Of a stretch of 64,000 nt of DNA, positions 56,686 to 64,000 are shown piece by piece. The DNA is taken from positions 576,059 to 640,058 of the forward strand of contig JACCEP010000003.1 in NCBI GenBank assembly GCA_013416395.1. The letters run 5' to 3'. Under the pieces are notes generated by a model. That model saw only the letters and a list, made by a program, of their open reading frames with translations. It was not told where the DNA came from and did no database searches. Within the stretch, counting starts at the first letter, position 1. The number at the start of each line of letters is the position of its first letter. Position numbers and translations under genes: made by a program. The stretch comes from Alcaligenaceae bacterium. GTDB taxonomy: Bacteria > Pseudomonadota > Gammaproteobacteria > Burkholderiales > Burkholderiaceae_B.

Positions 56686-57807
56686 TTAGCATGCCGACGC
56701 GCATTGCGACAGTTTTTTCGTATCGTCGGGCGAACTGGCAGAAGGCTCGACATCAGTACACATGACAGGGTAATCAATATACCCCTTGGGCCCTGCTGTA
56801 TAGAAAGTTGTGGCGTCCCAGTCATTAAGGGGCGCACCAACTTTGAGTCGCTGTACCAGATCGGGGTTGGCTATAAATGCCTTGCCAAAGGCCACTGCAT
56901 CAGCATGCTCTTCTAAAAGTGCATGACGCGCCGACGCCAGGTTGTACTGCTCGTTGACAATGACACAACCACCAAACACACGCTTTATTTCGGGAGCAAG
57001 AGCGGTTTCGCCAGGTGTTTCACGAAGAAAAAGAAACGCGATCTGCCGTTCGGCAAGTTTTTGTGCAACATATGAAAACAGCGCACCCGGGTTGGAGTCG
57101 TGCATGTCGTGAGCGCCGCCACCTGGTGAAAGATGAACGCCGACATGGTCTGCGCCCCAAACACTGATGCATGCATCGACCACCTGCAGCAAAAACCGTG
57201 TGCGATTTTCAATAGAGCCGCCATACTCATCATTGCGCCGGTTGCTGCCATCGTGCAAAAACTGGTCAATAAGATAACCATTGGCACCATGTATTTCAAT
57301 GCCATCAAAACCAGCTTCTTTGGCCTTATGCGCCGCTTCGGTGAAGTCAGCAACAATGCGATTGATTTCTTCGATGTGCAGAGCACGTGGCGTTACATAT
57401 CGACGTTTTGGGCGCAACAGGCTTACATACCCATCGCAGGCAATTGCGCTGGGCGCTACTGGAATTTGCCCGCTGAGGTATTCGGGGTCTGACACCCGCC
57501 CCACATGCCAAAGTTGCAAAAACATTTTGCCGCCCTTTTCGTGCACGGCATGAGTGATGCGTTTCCAGCCCTCGACCTGGGCGCTGCACCAAATACCCGG
57601 CGTATGCGGGTAACCCACCCCTTGCGGCGAGATCGAGGTGGCTTCAGACACAATAAGGCCAGCAGATGCCCTCTGGCAATAATAACGACGCATCAAGTCA
57701 TTGGGCACACGCCCCTCAGACGCACGGTTACGCGTCAGTGGTGCCATTACAATACGATTTTGTAGCGTTACAGCCCCAAGTTGAAGGGGCTCAAACAATT
57801 TAGTCAT
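56686..57807 (-). CDS. Old Yellow Enzyme family flavin oxidoreductase
   Basis: FMN-dependent ene-reductase of 373 aa. The TIM-barrel features of NemA/OYE proteins are present: MAPLTRNRA near 22-30, LQLWHVGRVSDP near 98-109, the substrate/FMN segment GIEIHGANGYLIDQFLHDGSNRRNDEYGGSIENRTRF near 172-208 and the C-terminal ADAVAFGKAFIANPDL. It reduces activated double bonds with NAD(P)H; the physiological substrate is unknown. No repressor gene is next to it. Confidence 0.92.
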   Translation of the reverse strand: MTKLFEPLQLGAVTLQNRIVMAPLTRNRASEGRVPNDLMRRYYCQRASAGLIVSEATSISPQGVGYPHTPGIWCSAQVEGWKRITHAVHEKGGKMFLQLWHVGRVSDPEYLSGQIPVAPSAIACDGYVSLLRPKRRYVTPRALHIEEINRIVADFTEAAHKAKEAGFDGIEIHGANGYLIDQFLHDGSNRRNDEYGGSIENRTRFLLQVVDACISVWGADHVGVHLSPGGGAHDMHDSNPGALFSYVAQKLAERQIAFLFLRETPGETALAPEIKRVFGGCVIVNEQYNLASARHALLEEHADAVAFGKAFIANPDLVQRLKVGAPLNDWDATTFYTAGPKGYIDYPVMCTDVEPSASSPDDTKKLSQCASAC

Positions 57808-57979
57808 AGTCTGCCTGTGGGCATCGCAGTGGGTCGTTTATACAGTACCAAAAACAACCCCACCACTCATTGCCATTGTCCATAAGGGTTTTTACCAGAT
57901 TTCAGACATCACTGCCAGGCCGCGATTCCATTATCGTATCTGTTGCCGGGCATTGCAGACACTCATCAAGGAACAACAC

Positions 57980-58630
57980 ATGGGACAGTTCGCCGTCATA
58001 GGCCTAGGGCGATTTGGCGCATCAGCGTCGCTTGAACTGATGAAAATGGGACACTCGGTATTGGCCGTGGATGCCAGCGGAAAACTGATCGACAAACATG
58101 CCGATAGCCTTACTCGTGCCGTCATAGCCGACGTCACCGACCGCGCAGCGCTTGAAGAACTTGGGCTAGACAACTACGACGTGGTGCTTGTGGCCATCGG
58201 CGAAGACGTGCAGGCCAGCCTGGTCTGTGTGGTGCACCTTAAGTCGCTGGGCATTAATACCATTTGGGTTAAGGCTTCGTCGCATGCCCAGCATCTTATT
58301 TTAAGCAAGCTTGGGGTGCAGCGCATCATTCACCCTGAAGAAGAAATGGGAGCACGGGTGGCGCAGGCTCTCAGCTACCCCATGGTAAATGACTATATCT
58401 CGATTGGAAACGGTGAGTTTGTCGTGGAGATCGACGTAAGCGAACGCCTTGAAGGCGTGGCGCTAAGCAAGGTGGTCACCAATATGCGCGACCTGCACGT
58501 GTTGCTGATCAAGCGTAAAACCCAGGTCACGGTACACCCACCCCCCGAATTTCAGTTACAGGCCAAAGACGTGCTGGTCATGCTGGGCCAGCTTTCGGTA
58601 CTTAAAACCATTGCCCCAAAACTGGCCTGA
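57980..58630 (+). CDS. ktrA: potassium transporter regulatory subunit KtrA (RCK/TrkA-N)
   Basis: Cytoplasmic gating ring protein of 216 aa. A Rossmann RCK_N domain (FAVIGLGRFGASASLELMKMGH at 4-25) binds nucleotide, and a RCK_C domain follows from about residue 135. The ATG at 57980 has AAGGA upstream. It is followed by ktrB after 3 bp, so both subunits are translated from one message. Assembles as an octameric ring with a KtrB dimer in characterised relatives. Confidence 0.92.
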   Translation: MGQFAVIGLGRFGASASLELMKMGHSVLAVDASGKLIDKHADSLTRAVIADVTDRAALEELGLDNYDVVLVAIGEDVQASLVCVVHLKSLGINTIWVKASSHAQHLILSKLGVQRIIHPEEEMGARVAQALSYPMVNDYISIGNGEFVVEIDVSERLEGVALSKVVTNMRDLHVLLIKRKTQVTVHPPPEFQLQAKDVLVMLGQLSVLKTIAPKLA

Positions 58631-58633
58631 TTC

Positions 58634-60007
58634 ATGCGCAATTGGCTTCCCTCGTTTTCCGACTATCAGTCGTCTTATAAGCGCATCCGGCGCACTGGCC
58701 AGGTTCGCGCCAGCCCGCCCATTATGCTGGCGACCGGGTTTCTCGCCCTCATTGCATTAGGTACGCTTTTATTGTCGCTACCGGTGGCAGGCACCGAGCC
58801 CGTCAGCCTGCTCTCGGCATTTTTCATGGCAACCTCCGCCGTAACCGTTACGGGTCTAACTGTTATCGACCCGGCAGCGCAACTGTCTCATTTTGGGCAG
58901 ATCGTACTGATTTTGTTGGTGCAGGCAGGTGGCCTGGGCTTTGTCACCTTTGCGGTACTGGCCGCCGTAACGTTGGGCAAAAAATTGAGCCTGACGCACC
59001 AGGCGGTTGCCCTCGAGGCGTTCAACCAGACCAATGTATCGCGCATACGACGCACAGCCTCATCGGTTGTAAAAATATCCTTGGGCATTGAGCTGGTCAT
59101 GGCGATCATCCTGGCCCTTTGGTGGTCACGCGACTACCCCTGGATAACAGCGATATACAGAGCCATTTTTCACAGTATTGCCGCGTTCAATAACGCCGGC
59201 TTTTCATTGTTTCCTGCCAGTCTTGCCCAGTTCGTCGGCGACCCCATTACCGTGATGGTCATCACGTTCTCAATTATTCTCGGCGGGATCGGGTTTTCGG
59301 TACTCAGTGATGTCAGCAGCAAGCGCAGCTGGGCCAGGCTGTTGCCCTACACAAAAATCATGCTGATCAGTACCCTGGCGCTTAATGTTATCGGTTTTTT
59401 CGTTTTATGGTTGCTCGAATTCAACAACACAACAACCCTGGGCGATCTACCGGTACATGAGCAGGCGCTTGCGGCCTGGATGCACAGCGTCACCAGCAGA
59501 ACAGCGGGCTTCACGACGGTAGACATCACGCAAATGCGCGACAGCTCAACCCTGGTAATCATGCTGCTCATGTTCGTGGGCGGCGGCTCGCTGAGTACCG
59601 CCAGCGGCATCAAGGTAGGTACGTTTGTGGTGCTGCTCGCCGCATCATGGTCTTATATTTTTCGGCGTAAAGAGGTGGTACTGCTGCGGCGGTCGATCTC
59701 GCCCGAAACAGTACAAAAATCGTTGGCCCTGGTGCTGGTTACTTCAGCGCTAATCTTCATTGGCACACTACTCATGACTGTTTTCGAGGACGCGCCCTTC
59801 ATCACCATATTGTTTGAGATCGTTTCGGCCGTCAGCACCACCGGCCTGACGCGCAACCTCACGCCAACGCTTTCCGCACCCAGCCAGATCATGTTGACGG
59901 TGCTCATGTTCGCCGGGCGGCTCGGCCCACTCACGTTGGTATACAGTATTGCAACGCAAAAACGCAGCCGTGTTCGCTACCCTGAAACCCAATTCCAGGT
60001 GGGCTAA
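58634..60007 (+). CDS. ktrB: potassium uptake membrane subunit KtrB (TrkH family)
   Basis: Na+-dependent K+ channel-like subunit of 457 aa with four M1-P-M2 repeats. The selectivity-filter loops appear as AVTVTGLTV, FNNAGFSLF, TSRTAGFTTVD and AVSTTGLTRN, each with a central Gly. The first 30 residues are a charged cytoplasmic tail (QSSYKRIRRTGQ). It follows ktrA with a 3-bp gap. Tract ends before the tRNA-Pro gene. Confidence 0.93.
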   Translation: MRNWLPSFSDYQSSYKRIRRTGQVRASPPIMLATGFLALIALGTLLLSLPVAGTEPVSLLSAFFMATSAVTVTGLTVIDPAAQLSHFGQIVLILLVQAGGLGFVTFAVLAAVTLGKKLSLTHQAVALEAFNQTNVSRIRRTASSVVKISLGIELVMAIILALWWSRDYPWITAIYRAIFHSIAAFNNAGFSLFPASLAQFVGDPITVMVITFSIILGGIGFSVLSDVSSKRSWARLLPYTKIMLISTLALNVIGFFVLWLLEFNNTTTLGDLPVHEQALAAWMHSVTSRTAGFTTVDITQMRDSSTLVIMLLMFVGGGSLSTASGIKVGTFVVLLAASWSYIFRRKEVVLLRRSISPETVQKSLALVLVTSALIFIGTLLMTVFEDAPFITILFEIVSAVSTTGLTRNLTPTLSAPSQIMLTVLMFAGRLGPLTLVYSIATQKRSRVRYPETQFQVG

Positions 60008-60069
60008 TTCATAGTCTGTTCGTATGCGGTTTGTGCTTCTGTTTCATCTAGGATATACTCTCGTTCTTC

Positions 60070-60148
<79 letters not shown>

Positions 60149-60191
60149 AAGATAACGGTTTATGATGCCGTAACAATCATCATAGATCTTT

Positions 60192-60228
60192 AAAAAACCC
60201 GCATGGCCATTGGCTTTGCGGGTTTTTT
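60192..60228 (+). terminator. terminator of tRNA-Pro
   Basis: Stem AAAAAACCCGCA (60192-60203) with TGCGGGTTTTTT (60217-60228), 13-nt loop, with the T-tract inside the right arm. Rho-independent. Confidence 0.85.
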
Positions 60229-60283
60229 ATTGCCCAATACCTGCCGCCTTGGTTCGTATGCCCTCGCCTGCCATCACAAAATT

Positions 60284-60327
60284 TTTGGGGTATGTTTGGG
60301 GGTATGCGAAATATTTTTGGGGGTATG
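60284..60327 (+). repeat. three TTTGGGG(G)TATG direct repeats ahead of the integrase
   Basis: Copies at 60284-60294, 60295-60306 and 60316-60327 (TTTGGGGTATG, then TTTGGGGGTATG twice). Such G-rich repeats just upstream of P4-type integrase genes are candidate integrase arm sites. Confidence 0.6.
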
Positions 60328-60655
60328 GAAAGTAGCGCGCGTCATTGCACCGTTGACCGACCTGCGCTGTCGGCAAGCACGATATAGCCCGACTGGGCCA
60401 AAGAAGCTCTTTGATGGTGGTGGCTTATATCTGGAATTGACGGCTGCAGGCAGCAAAATATGGCGGATGAAATATCGTCAGCTAAATCGCAAAGAAAATG
60501 TACTGACCTTCGGAGACTATCCAACAGTGAGCCTGGCTGATGCCCGTGCGTCCCGCGAGGCAGCCAAAAGCTGCCTGAACGCGACCGCGACCCACCTGTG
60601 CCAGGGCCGTTCCGCCTGGAGGCGACGATGCACCCCGAATTGCGCAGGGTTGTAA
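60317..60655 (+). pseudogene. truncated P4-type tyrosine integrase (N-terminal domain only)
   Basis: The frame encodes LTDLRCRQARYSPTGPKKLFDGGGLYLEL and WRMKYRQLNRKENVLTFGDYPTVSLADARASREAAK, the DUF4102/arm-binding domain of P4/CP4-57-like integrases. Recognisable integrase sequence stops near 60570 after about 85 residues, where a full enzyme has about 400; the catalytic RHRY domain is absent. The following frame is joined to another gene's remnant. Start codon not clear (TTG at 60317 possible). Orientation matches tRNA-Pro. Confidence 0.85.
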
Positions 60656-60831
60656 AGAAACTGACTATAGTTCGCCATGGCCTGTACGGTTCCAATATGG
60701 ACTCCCCTATTCCCGACCTCTGGCAGCCTGAATTGCAGGCGCTCATTAGCGAACGAGCCATGAAGATTACGGGCTTTGAGGAAATTGGGGCGCAACGCTA
60801 CTATCAGGGGTGGTATGTGCAGTGGGAGTAG
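60570..60831 (+). pseudogene. C-terminal remnant of an unknown protein fused to the integrase break
   Basis: From about 60570 a second frame reads RDRDPPVPGPFRLEATMHPELRRV and on to GAQRYYQGWYVQWE, ending at 60831. The frame before the junction belongs to the integrase, so this looks like the tail of a deleted gene; the GTG at 60598 could allow a 77-residue product. The ending is coherent protein sequence, but I do not recognise the family. Confidence 0.5.
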
Positions 60832-61055
60832 CGCATGTGTGGACGAGCAGGTGGCCACACAACCATATCGTAACGATTCCTAATGGACAATACAGCTACA
60901 AGGTTTATACCTCCTATGATTCCATCGACCAGCTAGTAACGTCGGGAGTGTCTGTCTGGAAGGATGAAACTCTTCTTGCTGACCTGATATGCAGACCGAA
61001 AACAATTCGGGGTGATTTAGAGACTTATGTTTTAACTCTAAAGGGCCTCAATTGA
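60810..61055 (+). CDS. small hypothetical protein
   Basis: Possible 81-residue product from GTG at 60810, ending with VWKDETLLADLICRPKTIRGDLE and TYVLTLKGLN. The coding quality appears from about residue 24 (NGQYSYKVYTSYDS), so the true start may be elsewhere or this may be another fragment. It overlaps the end of the previous frame. No family recognised; it lies in the decayed island. Confidence 0.35.
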   Translation: MVCAVGVAHVWTSRWPHNHIVTIPNGQYSYKVYTSYDSIDQLVTSGVSVWKDETLLADLICRPKTIRGDLETYVLTLKGLN

Positions 61056-61127
61056 CTGCCCTCCCCTAAGTTCGATGTTCGAACGTGTTACCGATCCCCC
61101 CTCCAATAAAGTTGATGAGTTGTTGCC

Positions 61128-61400
61128 ATGGCTTCCCGACCAGTAAAACGAAACACTGCCAATGACGGAATAACCGTCTCTGAACACCCCCATATCGAAG
61201 CGCTCGTTAACGGTGATGGCCATATTATGATCGGGCATATCAAACCGGTTAACAATGCGGCAGTGGCTTACGATGGGCATCAGGCCTTGGCCTTGCTGCG
61301 TTATCAGGCTGACGAACCTCTGGCGTCGATCTTAAAGCGCTTAGAAGCGGCCATCGCGACTGTTAAGGCCACCGGCGAGCGTGTAGATGAATGGAATTAG
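61128..61400 (+). CDS. hypothetical island protein, 90 aa
   Basis: The frame starts with ATG at 61128 and gives a 90-residue acidic-to-neutral protein with EHPHIEALVNGDGHIMIGHIK, HQALALLRYQADEP and a C-terminal helix with LKRLEAAIATVKATGE. It looks intact and coding, but no family is recognised. No strong ribosome site is seen (GTTGATGAG upstream). It is surrounded by gene fragments. Confidence 0.45.
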   Translation: MASRPVKRNTANDGITVSEHPHIEALVNGDGHIMIGHIKPVNNAAVAYDGHQALALLRYQADEPLASILKRLEAAIATVKATGERVDEWN

Positions 61401-61490
61401 CCTGACACCAATTAGATCTACAAACGATAGGCCGTCAAGACGGCTCCTGAACGTCATCTACTCTACACCTGCTACAACGAGATTTTAATT

Positions 61491-61619
61491 ATGTCCGCAT
61501 TGACAACCCTGCTGAATACTTACCGTAACGCCGCCGTCTCGGAGCGCGAAAAAGGCACGTACTTTGAAGAGCTGATCGTTACCTCACGCAGTACTGCGCT
61601 GCGAACCCCAACTCCTTAA
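61491..61619 (+). pseudogene. N-terminal fragment of a restriction-type DEAD/DEAH helicase
   Basis: A short frame of 42 codons starting MSALTTLLNTYRNAAVSERE followed by KGTYFEELIVT, the well-known opening of large helicase/restriction proteins (type ISP-like and related), whose continuation would read towards YLRNEATYxDLY. Here the frame turns into unrelated SRSTALRTPTP and stops. Too short for standard gene callers. Probably left by a deletion of the rest of a restriction system. Confidence 0.6.
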
Positions 61620-61746
61620 ATCAGACATCAACAAATCGGGCCATCAAAAAGGCCCTGCCATCGCAGAGCCTGAAAAATATCAATTCAATTATTTGTACTA
61701 ACAATATATACTTGCTACTTTAATTTAATGTTATTACAATAAATTC
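61620..61746. other. AT-rich spacer ahead of the toxin remnant
   Basis: The 127-bp stretch contains a weak hairpin GGGCC/GGCCC (61638-61655) and then a strongly AT-rich block (about 61670-61746), unlike the surrounding DNA. It may include the promoter of the former toxin-antitoxin operon. Confidence 0.5.
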
Positions 61747-62055
61747 ATACTTACCGTCATTGAAACGCCCATGTTTATGCAATATGCGGCCTCTGTATGG
61801 AGTGACGACGAGCGCGAGGCGTTCATAGACTGAATTGCGCAAAACCCGGAATCAGGGGATGTTATTCCCGGCGCCACACCGCTGCGAAAAGTCCGATGGA
61901 GCCGCGCCGGTACTGGTAAGCGAGGTGGCGTCAGGGTCATCTACTACATGACGTTGGCCGACGGTACAGTCAGTCTTTTGATCGTGTATCCCAAATCAAC
62001 GACCGATAATCTTTCTCAGGCGTTCCTGAGAGAACTGCGTAAACTTGTGAGGTAG
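61747..62055 (+). pseudogene. RelE/HigB-like toxin gene with lost start and a nonsense codon
   Basis: Read through, the frame gives LTVIETPMFMQYAASVWSDD, EREAFID-stop-IAQNPESGDVIP, RWSRAGTGKRGGVRVIYY and LLIVYPKSTTDNL, the body of a RelE-type mRNA interferase of about 102 residues. The usual ATG before LTVIE is ATA (61747), and a TGA at 61831 stands where family members have Trp (FIDWIA). Both fit single G-to-A changes. The protein cannot be made normally. It is followed after 4 bp by an intact antitoxin gene. Confidence 0.8.
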
Positions 62056-62059
62056 CACC

Positions 62060-62332
62060 ATGCCGAAAACCAATGAACTTAGCCAATTTGAGCGTGATCT
62101 GCTTGAGTCTGTCCGGCAAGCAAAAAACGGCGAGCGTGCCCGCGTGCATACCCCTGACGAAATCCAAGCTCGACGACCTGGCCGTCCTGCAGGCTCCACT
62201 GCAGAAGTACGTAAAGTATCCACGACTATCCGGTTTGATCCGGATGTCCTAGAAGGTTTGCGCGCCACCGGCCCAGGTTGGCAAACGCGCGCAAACAATG
62301 CCTTGCGAGAATGGCTGCGCGAGCCCCATTAA
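62060..62332 (+). CDS. orphan antitoxin, apparent chimera of HigA-like N-terminus and BrnA-like C-terminus
   Basis: Intact 90-aa protein. Residues 5-30 (NELSQFERDLLESVRQAKNGERARV) resemble the N-terminal part of XRE/HigA-type antitoxins that accompany this RelE group. Residues 50-88 (STTIRFDPDVLEGLRATGPGWQTRANNALREWL) resemble the BrnA antitoxin DNA-binding part. The XRE helix-turn-helix expected between them is absent, and a proline/arginine-rich linker (ARRPGRPAG) stands there. Its partner toxin is broken, so it is an orphan. It would act as repressor of its own operon if functional. Confidence 0.7.
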   Translation: MPKTNELSQFERDLLESVRQAKNGERARVHTPDEIQARRPGRPAGSTAEVRKVSTTIRFDPDVLEGLRATGPGWQTRANNALREWLREPH

Positions 62333-62341
62333 CCGGAATAT

Positions 62342-63474
62342 CTATACGAACTGACCATTCCTAATTCTCCAGTCGACACCGCCAGGACGGTGAGAGCGCA
62401 ATAGCTCATCCTGAACACCGCTACGGATTCCATCTAAACGTCGATAGCTGAGCTCAGTAGGATTGCCCGTTTGAGATGTAGAAGTGCCGCTTTCTGTGAC
62501 GTTTACGGTAATGTTGACGATAGGGACGCTCGATGCTGCGTGACTGCCGCCTCCTGCGCTGGCCCTTCCAGCTAGCGGCGTCACATGCCCGCTCTGGGCA
62601 CCCATCATCAAAAACTGCCGTTTCCCGATCTTGAGAAGCTCAGGAACACCTCCCTCGTTGACCTCGTACATGCGCCCGGCCGAAACCCGCCCGCCTTTTG
62701 CGCGGCCACCACCAAATAACGAGCTCGCTGCAGCAGCTACCCGTTCAAAAGCACTGTTCAACTCTTCGATCCGGCCAGCATCAACCTTGTTGATAGTCAC
62801 ACCCAGACGCCGAGCTTCTGCCTCCATTTCCTTGATGGCGCCAGATCCCTTCTGCAACATGGTGACCAGAGGCATGCCCTCGGTATCAAACAAGGCCATG
62901 GTTGCGCGAAGACGGTCTGCTTGGGCTGGCATGCTCGCAATAGCTTCGGCAATCGTACGAAACTGCGTACCTGCATCCATCCGTGCAAGCTCTCGTGCTT
63001 CCAACTTCAGACGCTTCAATGCGTCAGCAGCTGGGCCGCCACCATCGGCAGCCTCACCGATGCGCCTCGTCATCCGACGCAATGCCATGTCAAAGCGGCC
63101 TTCGGCCATGCCTGCCATATCTGCTGCGGCGTAGCGCAAGGCCCCCAGATCTTCAATCGCGATACCGATTTGCTCGGACATCTTGTTCAGGGCTTCTACG
63201 TCCGTCGCTACAGACTTGAACATTGAAACGAGGCCGCCTACAGACAGACCCAGACCAAGCCCTTTAAGGGCGGTGCCAAGTCCCTGCCATGAAACGGTTG
63301 CGCGCTTGGCCTCTTCAGATGACCTGCCAGCTGCTCTGCCGGCTTCGTTTAGATCACGGGCGACTTTGGGCGCTGTCGCACACACTCGAAGCCGAGCCTT
63401 ATCAAGTGCTGCAAGTGCCTTTTCGAGGTCAGCCGCCTGTTGCTCTGCGCTTCTGGACTCTATGACGATGGATA
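62342..63474 (-). pseudogene. phage tail tape-measure protein, 5'-interrupted and internally shortened
   Basis: Frame of about 378 residues. N-terminal coiled-coil sequence (RSAEQQAADLEKALAALDKAR) is followed by the tape-measure core (DVEALNKMSEQIGIAIEDLGALRYAA; FDMALRRMTRRIGEAADG). It then jumps at about residue 265 (SSLFGGGRAKGG) straight to the C-terminal tail domain (MYEVNEGGVPELLKIGKRQFLM). Intact homologues usually exceed 800 residues. The 5' end is cut by an IS66-type element at 63475; the first residues of the open frame come from the IS. Confidence 0.75.
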
Positions 63475-64000
63475 GTAAGCACCCGCTCAAGGCCGTCTTG
63501 ACGGACCGGCCAAGATAATTGACGGTGACCGATGGTTAAAGCGTAACGTTCCAGGGCAGCAGTTCGTCAACCCGATTCACCGGATGATCGGCGATCACGG
63601 TCAAGACGTGGCGCAAGTATGCATCAGGGTTCACACCGTTCAACTTGGCGGTTCCCAACAAGCTGTACATGGTGGCAGCGCGTTCGCCGCCGGCATCTGA
63701 ACCCAGAAACAGGTAGTTCTTGCGGCCCAAGCTAATTCCGCGCAAGGCCCGTTCAGCCGCGTTGTTATCAATCTCGATGCGCCCATCATCCAGGAAGCGC
63801 GTCAACGCCTGCCAATGATTCAGGACGTAGCCGATGGCGACAGCCGTATCAGATTTGCGCGACAGGGTCGGCAACTGTTCCCGTATCCAGGCATGCAATG
63901 CAGTCACGACGGGTTTAGCTTGTTCCTGCCGGGTGGATTGTCTTAAATTTGGCAGGCTGCCGCGTATGGCCGATTCAATTTTATAAAGCGCGGCAATTCT
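63475..64000 (-). mobile_element. IS66-family insertion sequence, one end (runs off window)
   Basis: The terminus starts GTAAGCACCCGCTCAAGG at 63475, matching the 5'-GTAA ends of IS66 elements, and is followed by the IS66 transposase C-terminus on the minus strand. The 8 bases outside the end (GATGGATA, 63467-63474) are the predicted target duplication. Confidence 0.75.
63536..64000 (-). CDS. tnpC: IS66-family transposase TnpC, C-terminal part
   Basis: At least 154 residues, open to the edge of the window. The signature is unmistakable: IEIDNNAAERALRGISLGRKNYLFLGSDAGGERAA, then YSLLGTAKLNGVNPDAYLRHVL and the end ADHPVNRVDELLPWNVTL. The upstream residues (IAALYKIESAIRG) continue in frame to 64000, so the gene is not broken within view. 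IS66 elements normally also carry tnpA and tnpB upstream, which would be beyond the window. Confidence 0.93.
   Translation of the reverse strand, partial: RIAALYKIESAIRGSLPNLRQSTRQEQAKPVVTALHAWIREQLPTLSRKSDTAVAIGYVLNHWQALTRFLDDGRIEIDNNAAERALRGISLGRKNYLFLGSDAGGERAATMYSLLGTAKLNGVNPDAYLRHVLTVIADHPVNRVDELLPWNVTL

Noticed and set aside
61432..61453. Second IS66-type end (CCGTCAAGACGGCTCCTGAACG resembles the inner part of the IS end at 63475)
   Set aside because: The shared core CCGTCAAGACGG is itself nearly palindromic and the outer bases, including the terminal GTAAGC, do not match; too weak to call.
60149..64000. Second copy of the tRNA-Pro 3' end (att site) closing the island inside the window
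   Set aside because: No repeat of GAGTTCGAATCCCGCCGTCCCG is seen downstream; the island must end beyond the window or has lost its att site.

Overview
The window reads as chromosome of a betaproteobacterium of order Burkholderiales, most likely family Alcaligenaceae (Bordetella/Pusillimonas/Advenella-like). This rests on the style of the proteins (Liv, Ugp and Fbp transporters, recG-oxyR-dps, the rph/rdgB/hemW set, imuA-imuB-dnaE2), a moderately high GC content and many tightly packed, overlapping genes. No species can be named from the sequence alone.

Layout. 1-9.2 kb: central metabolism, with fumC (cut by the window edge), an Epd/GAPDH-family gene, mmsA with a divergent LysR regulator, and a hydroxypyruvate reductase/glycerate kinase pair, then an S9 peptidase. 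Two non-coding stretches here hold previously unlabelled degenerate tandem repeats. 9.5-22.7 kb: a beta-class GST, a complete branched-chain amino-acid ABC operon (livJHMGF), a queuosine-precursor-type transporter, proC, the glycerol-3-phosphate ABC operon ugpBAEC and a second, orphan LivJ. 22.9-28.3 kb: oxidative stress and repair (recG-oxyR-dps), ridA and fpr. 28.5-32.2 kb: ferric iron ABC transporter fbpABC behind a Fur-like box. 32.5-36.7 kb: nitrogen control, glnA-ntrB-ntrC, with a sigma-54 promoter and three NtrC-like palindromes upstream of glnA. 36.7-44.9 kb: hemW, rdgB, rph and yicC, a set often kept together, here split by a LysR/acyl-CoA dehydrogenase/MmgE-PrpD cassette. 44.9-50 kb: AI-2E-type permease, a PBP7-type peptidase, an NRDE protein, a secreted protein and an esterase. 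50-55.5 kb: an SOS mutasome operon imuA-imuB-dnaE2 with a LexA box. 55.7-60 kb: a YqeY protein, a lipoprotein, an Old Yellow Enzyme and the potassium transporter ktrAB.

60-64 kb: the tRNA-Pro(GGG) gene marks the edge of an accessory region. Downstream lie only pieces: the N-terminus of a P4-type integrase, C-terminal and hypothetical fragments, the first about 30 residues of a restriction-type helicase, a RelE-like toxin broken at two positions with an intact and apparently chimeric antitoxin, a shortened phage tape-measure gene, and an IS66-family element inserted into it that runs off the window. This is a decayed tRNA-borne island with prophage remains.

The core genes are ordinary and readable. 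The least explained material is the 83-bp and 14-bp repeat arrays, the T8 tract ahead of fbpB, the cassette that splits rph from rdgB, and the toxin-antitoxin remnant.
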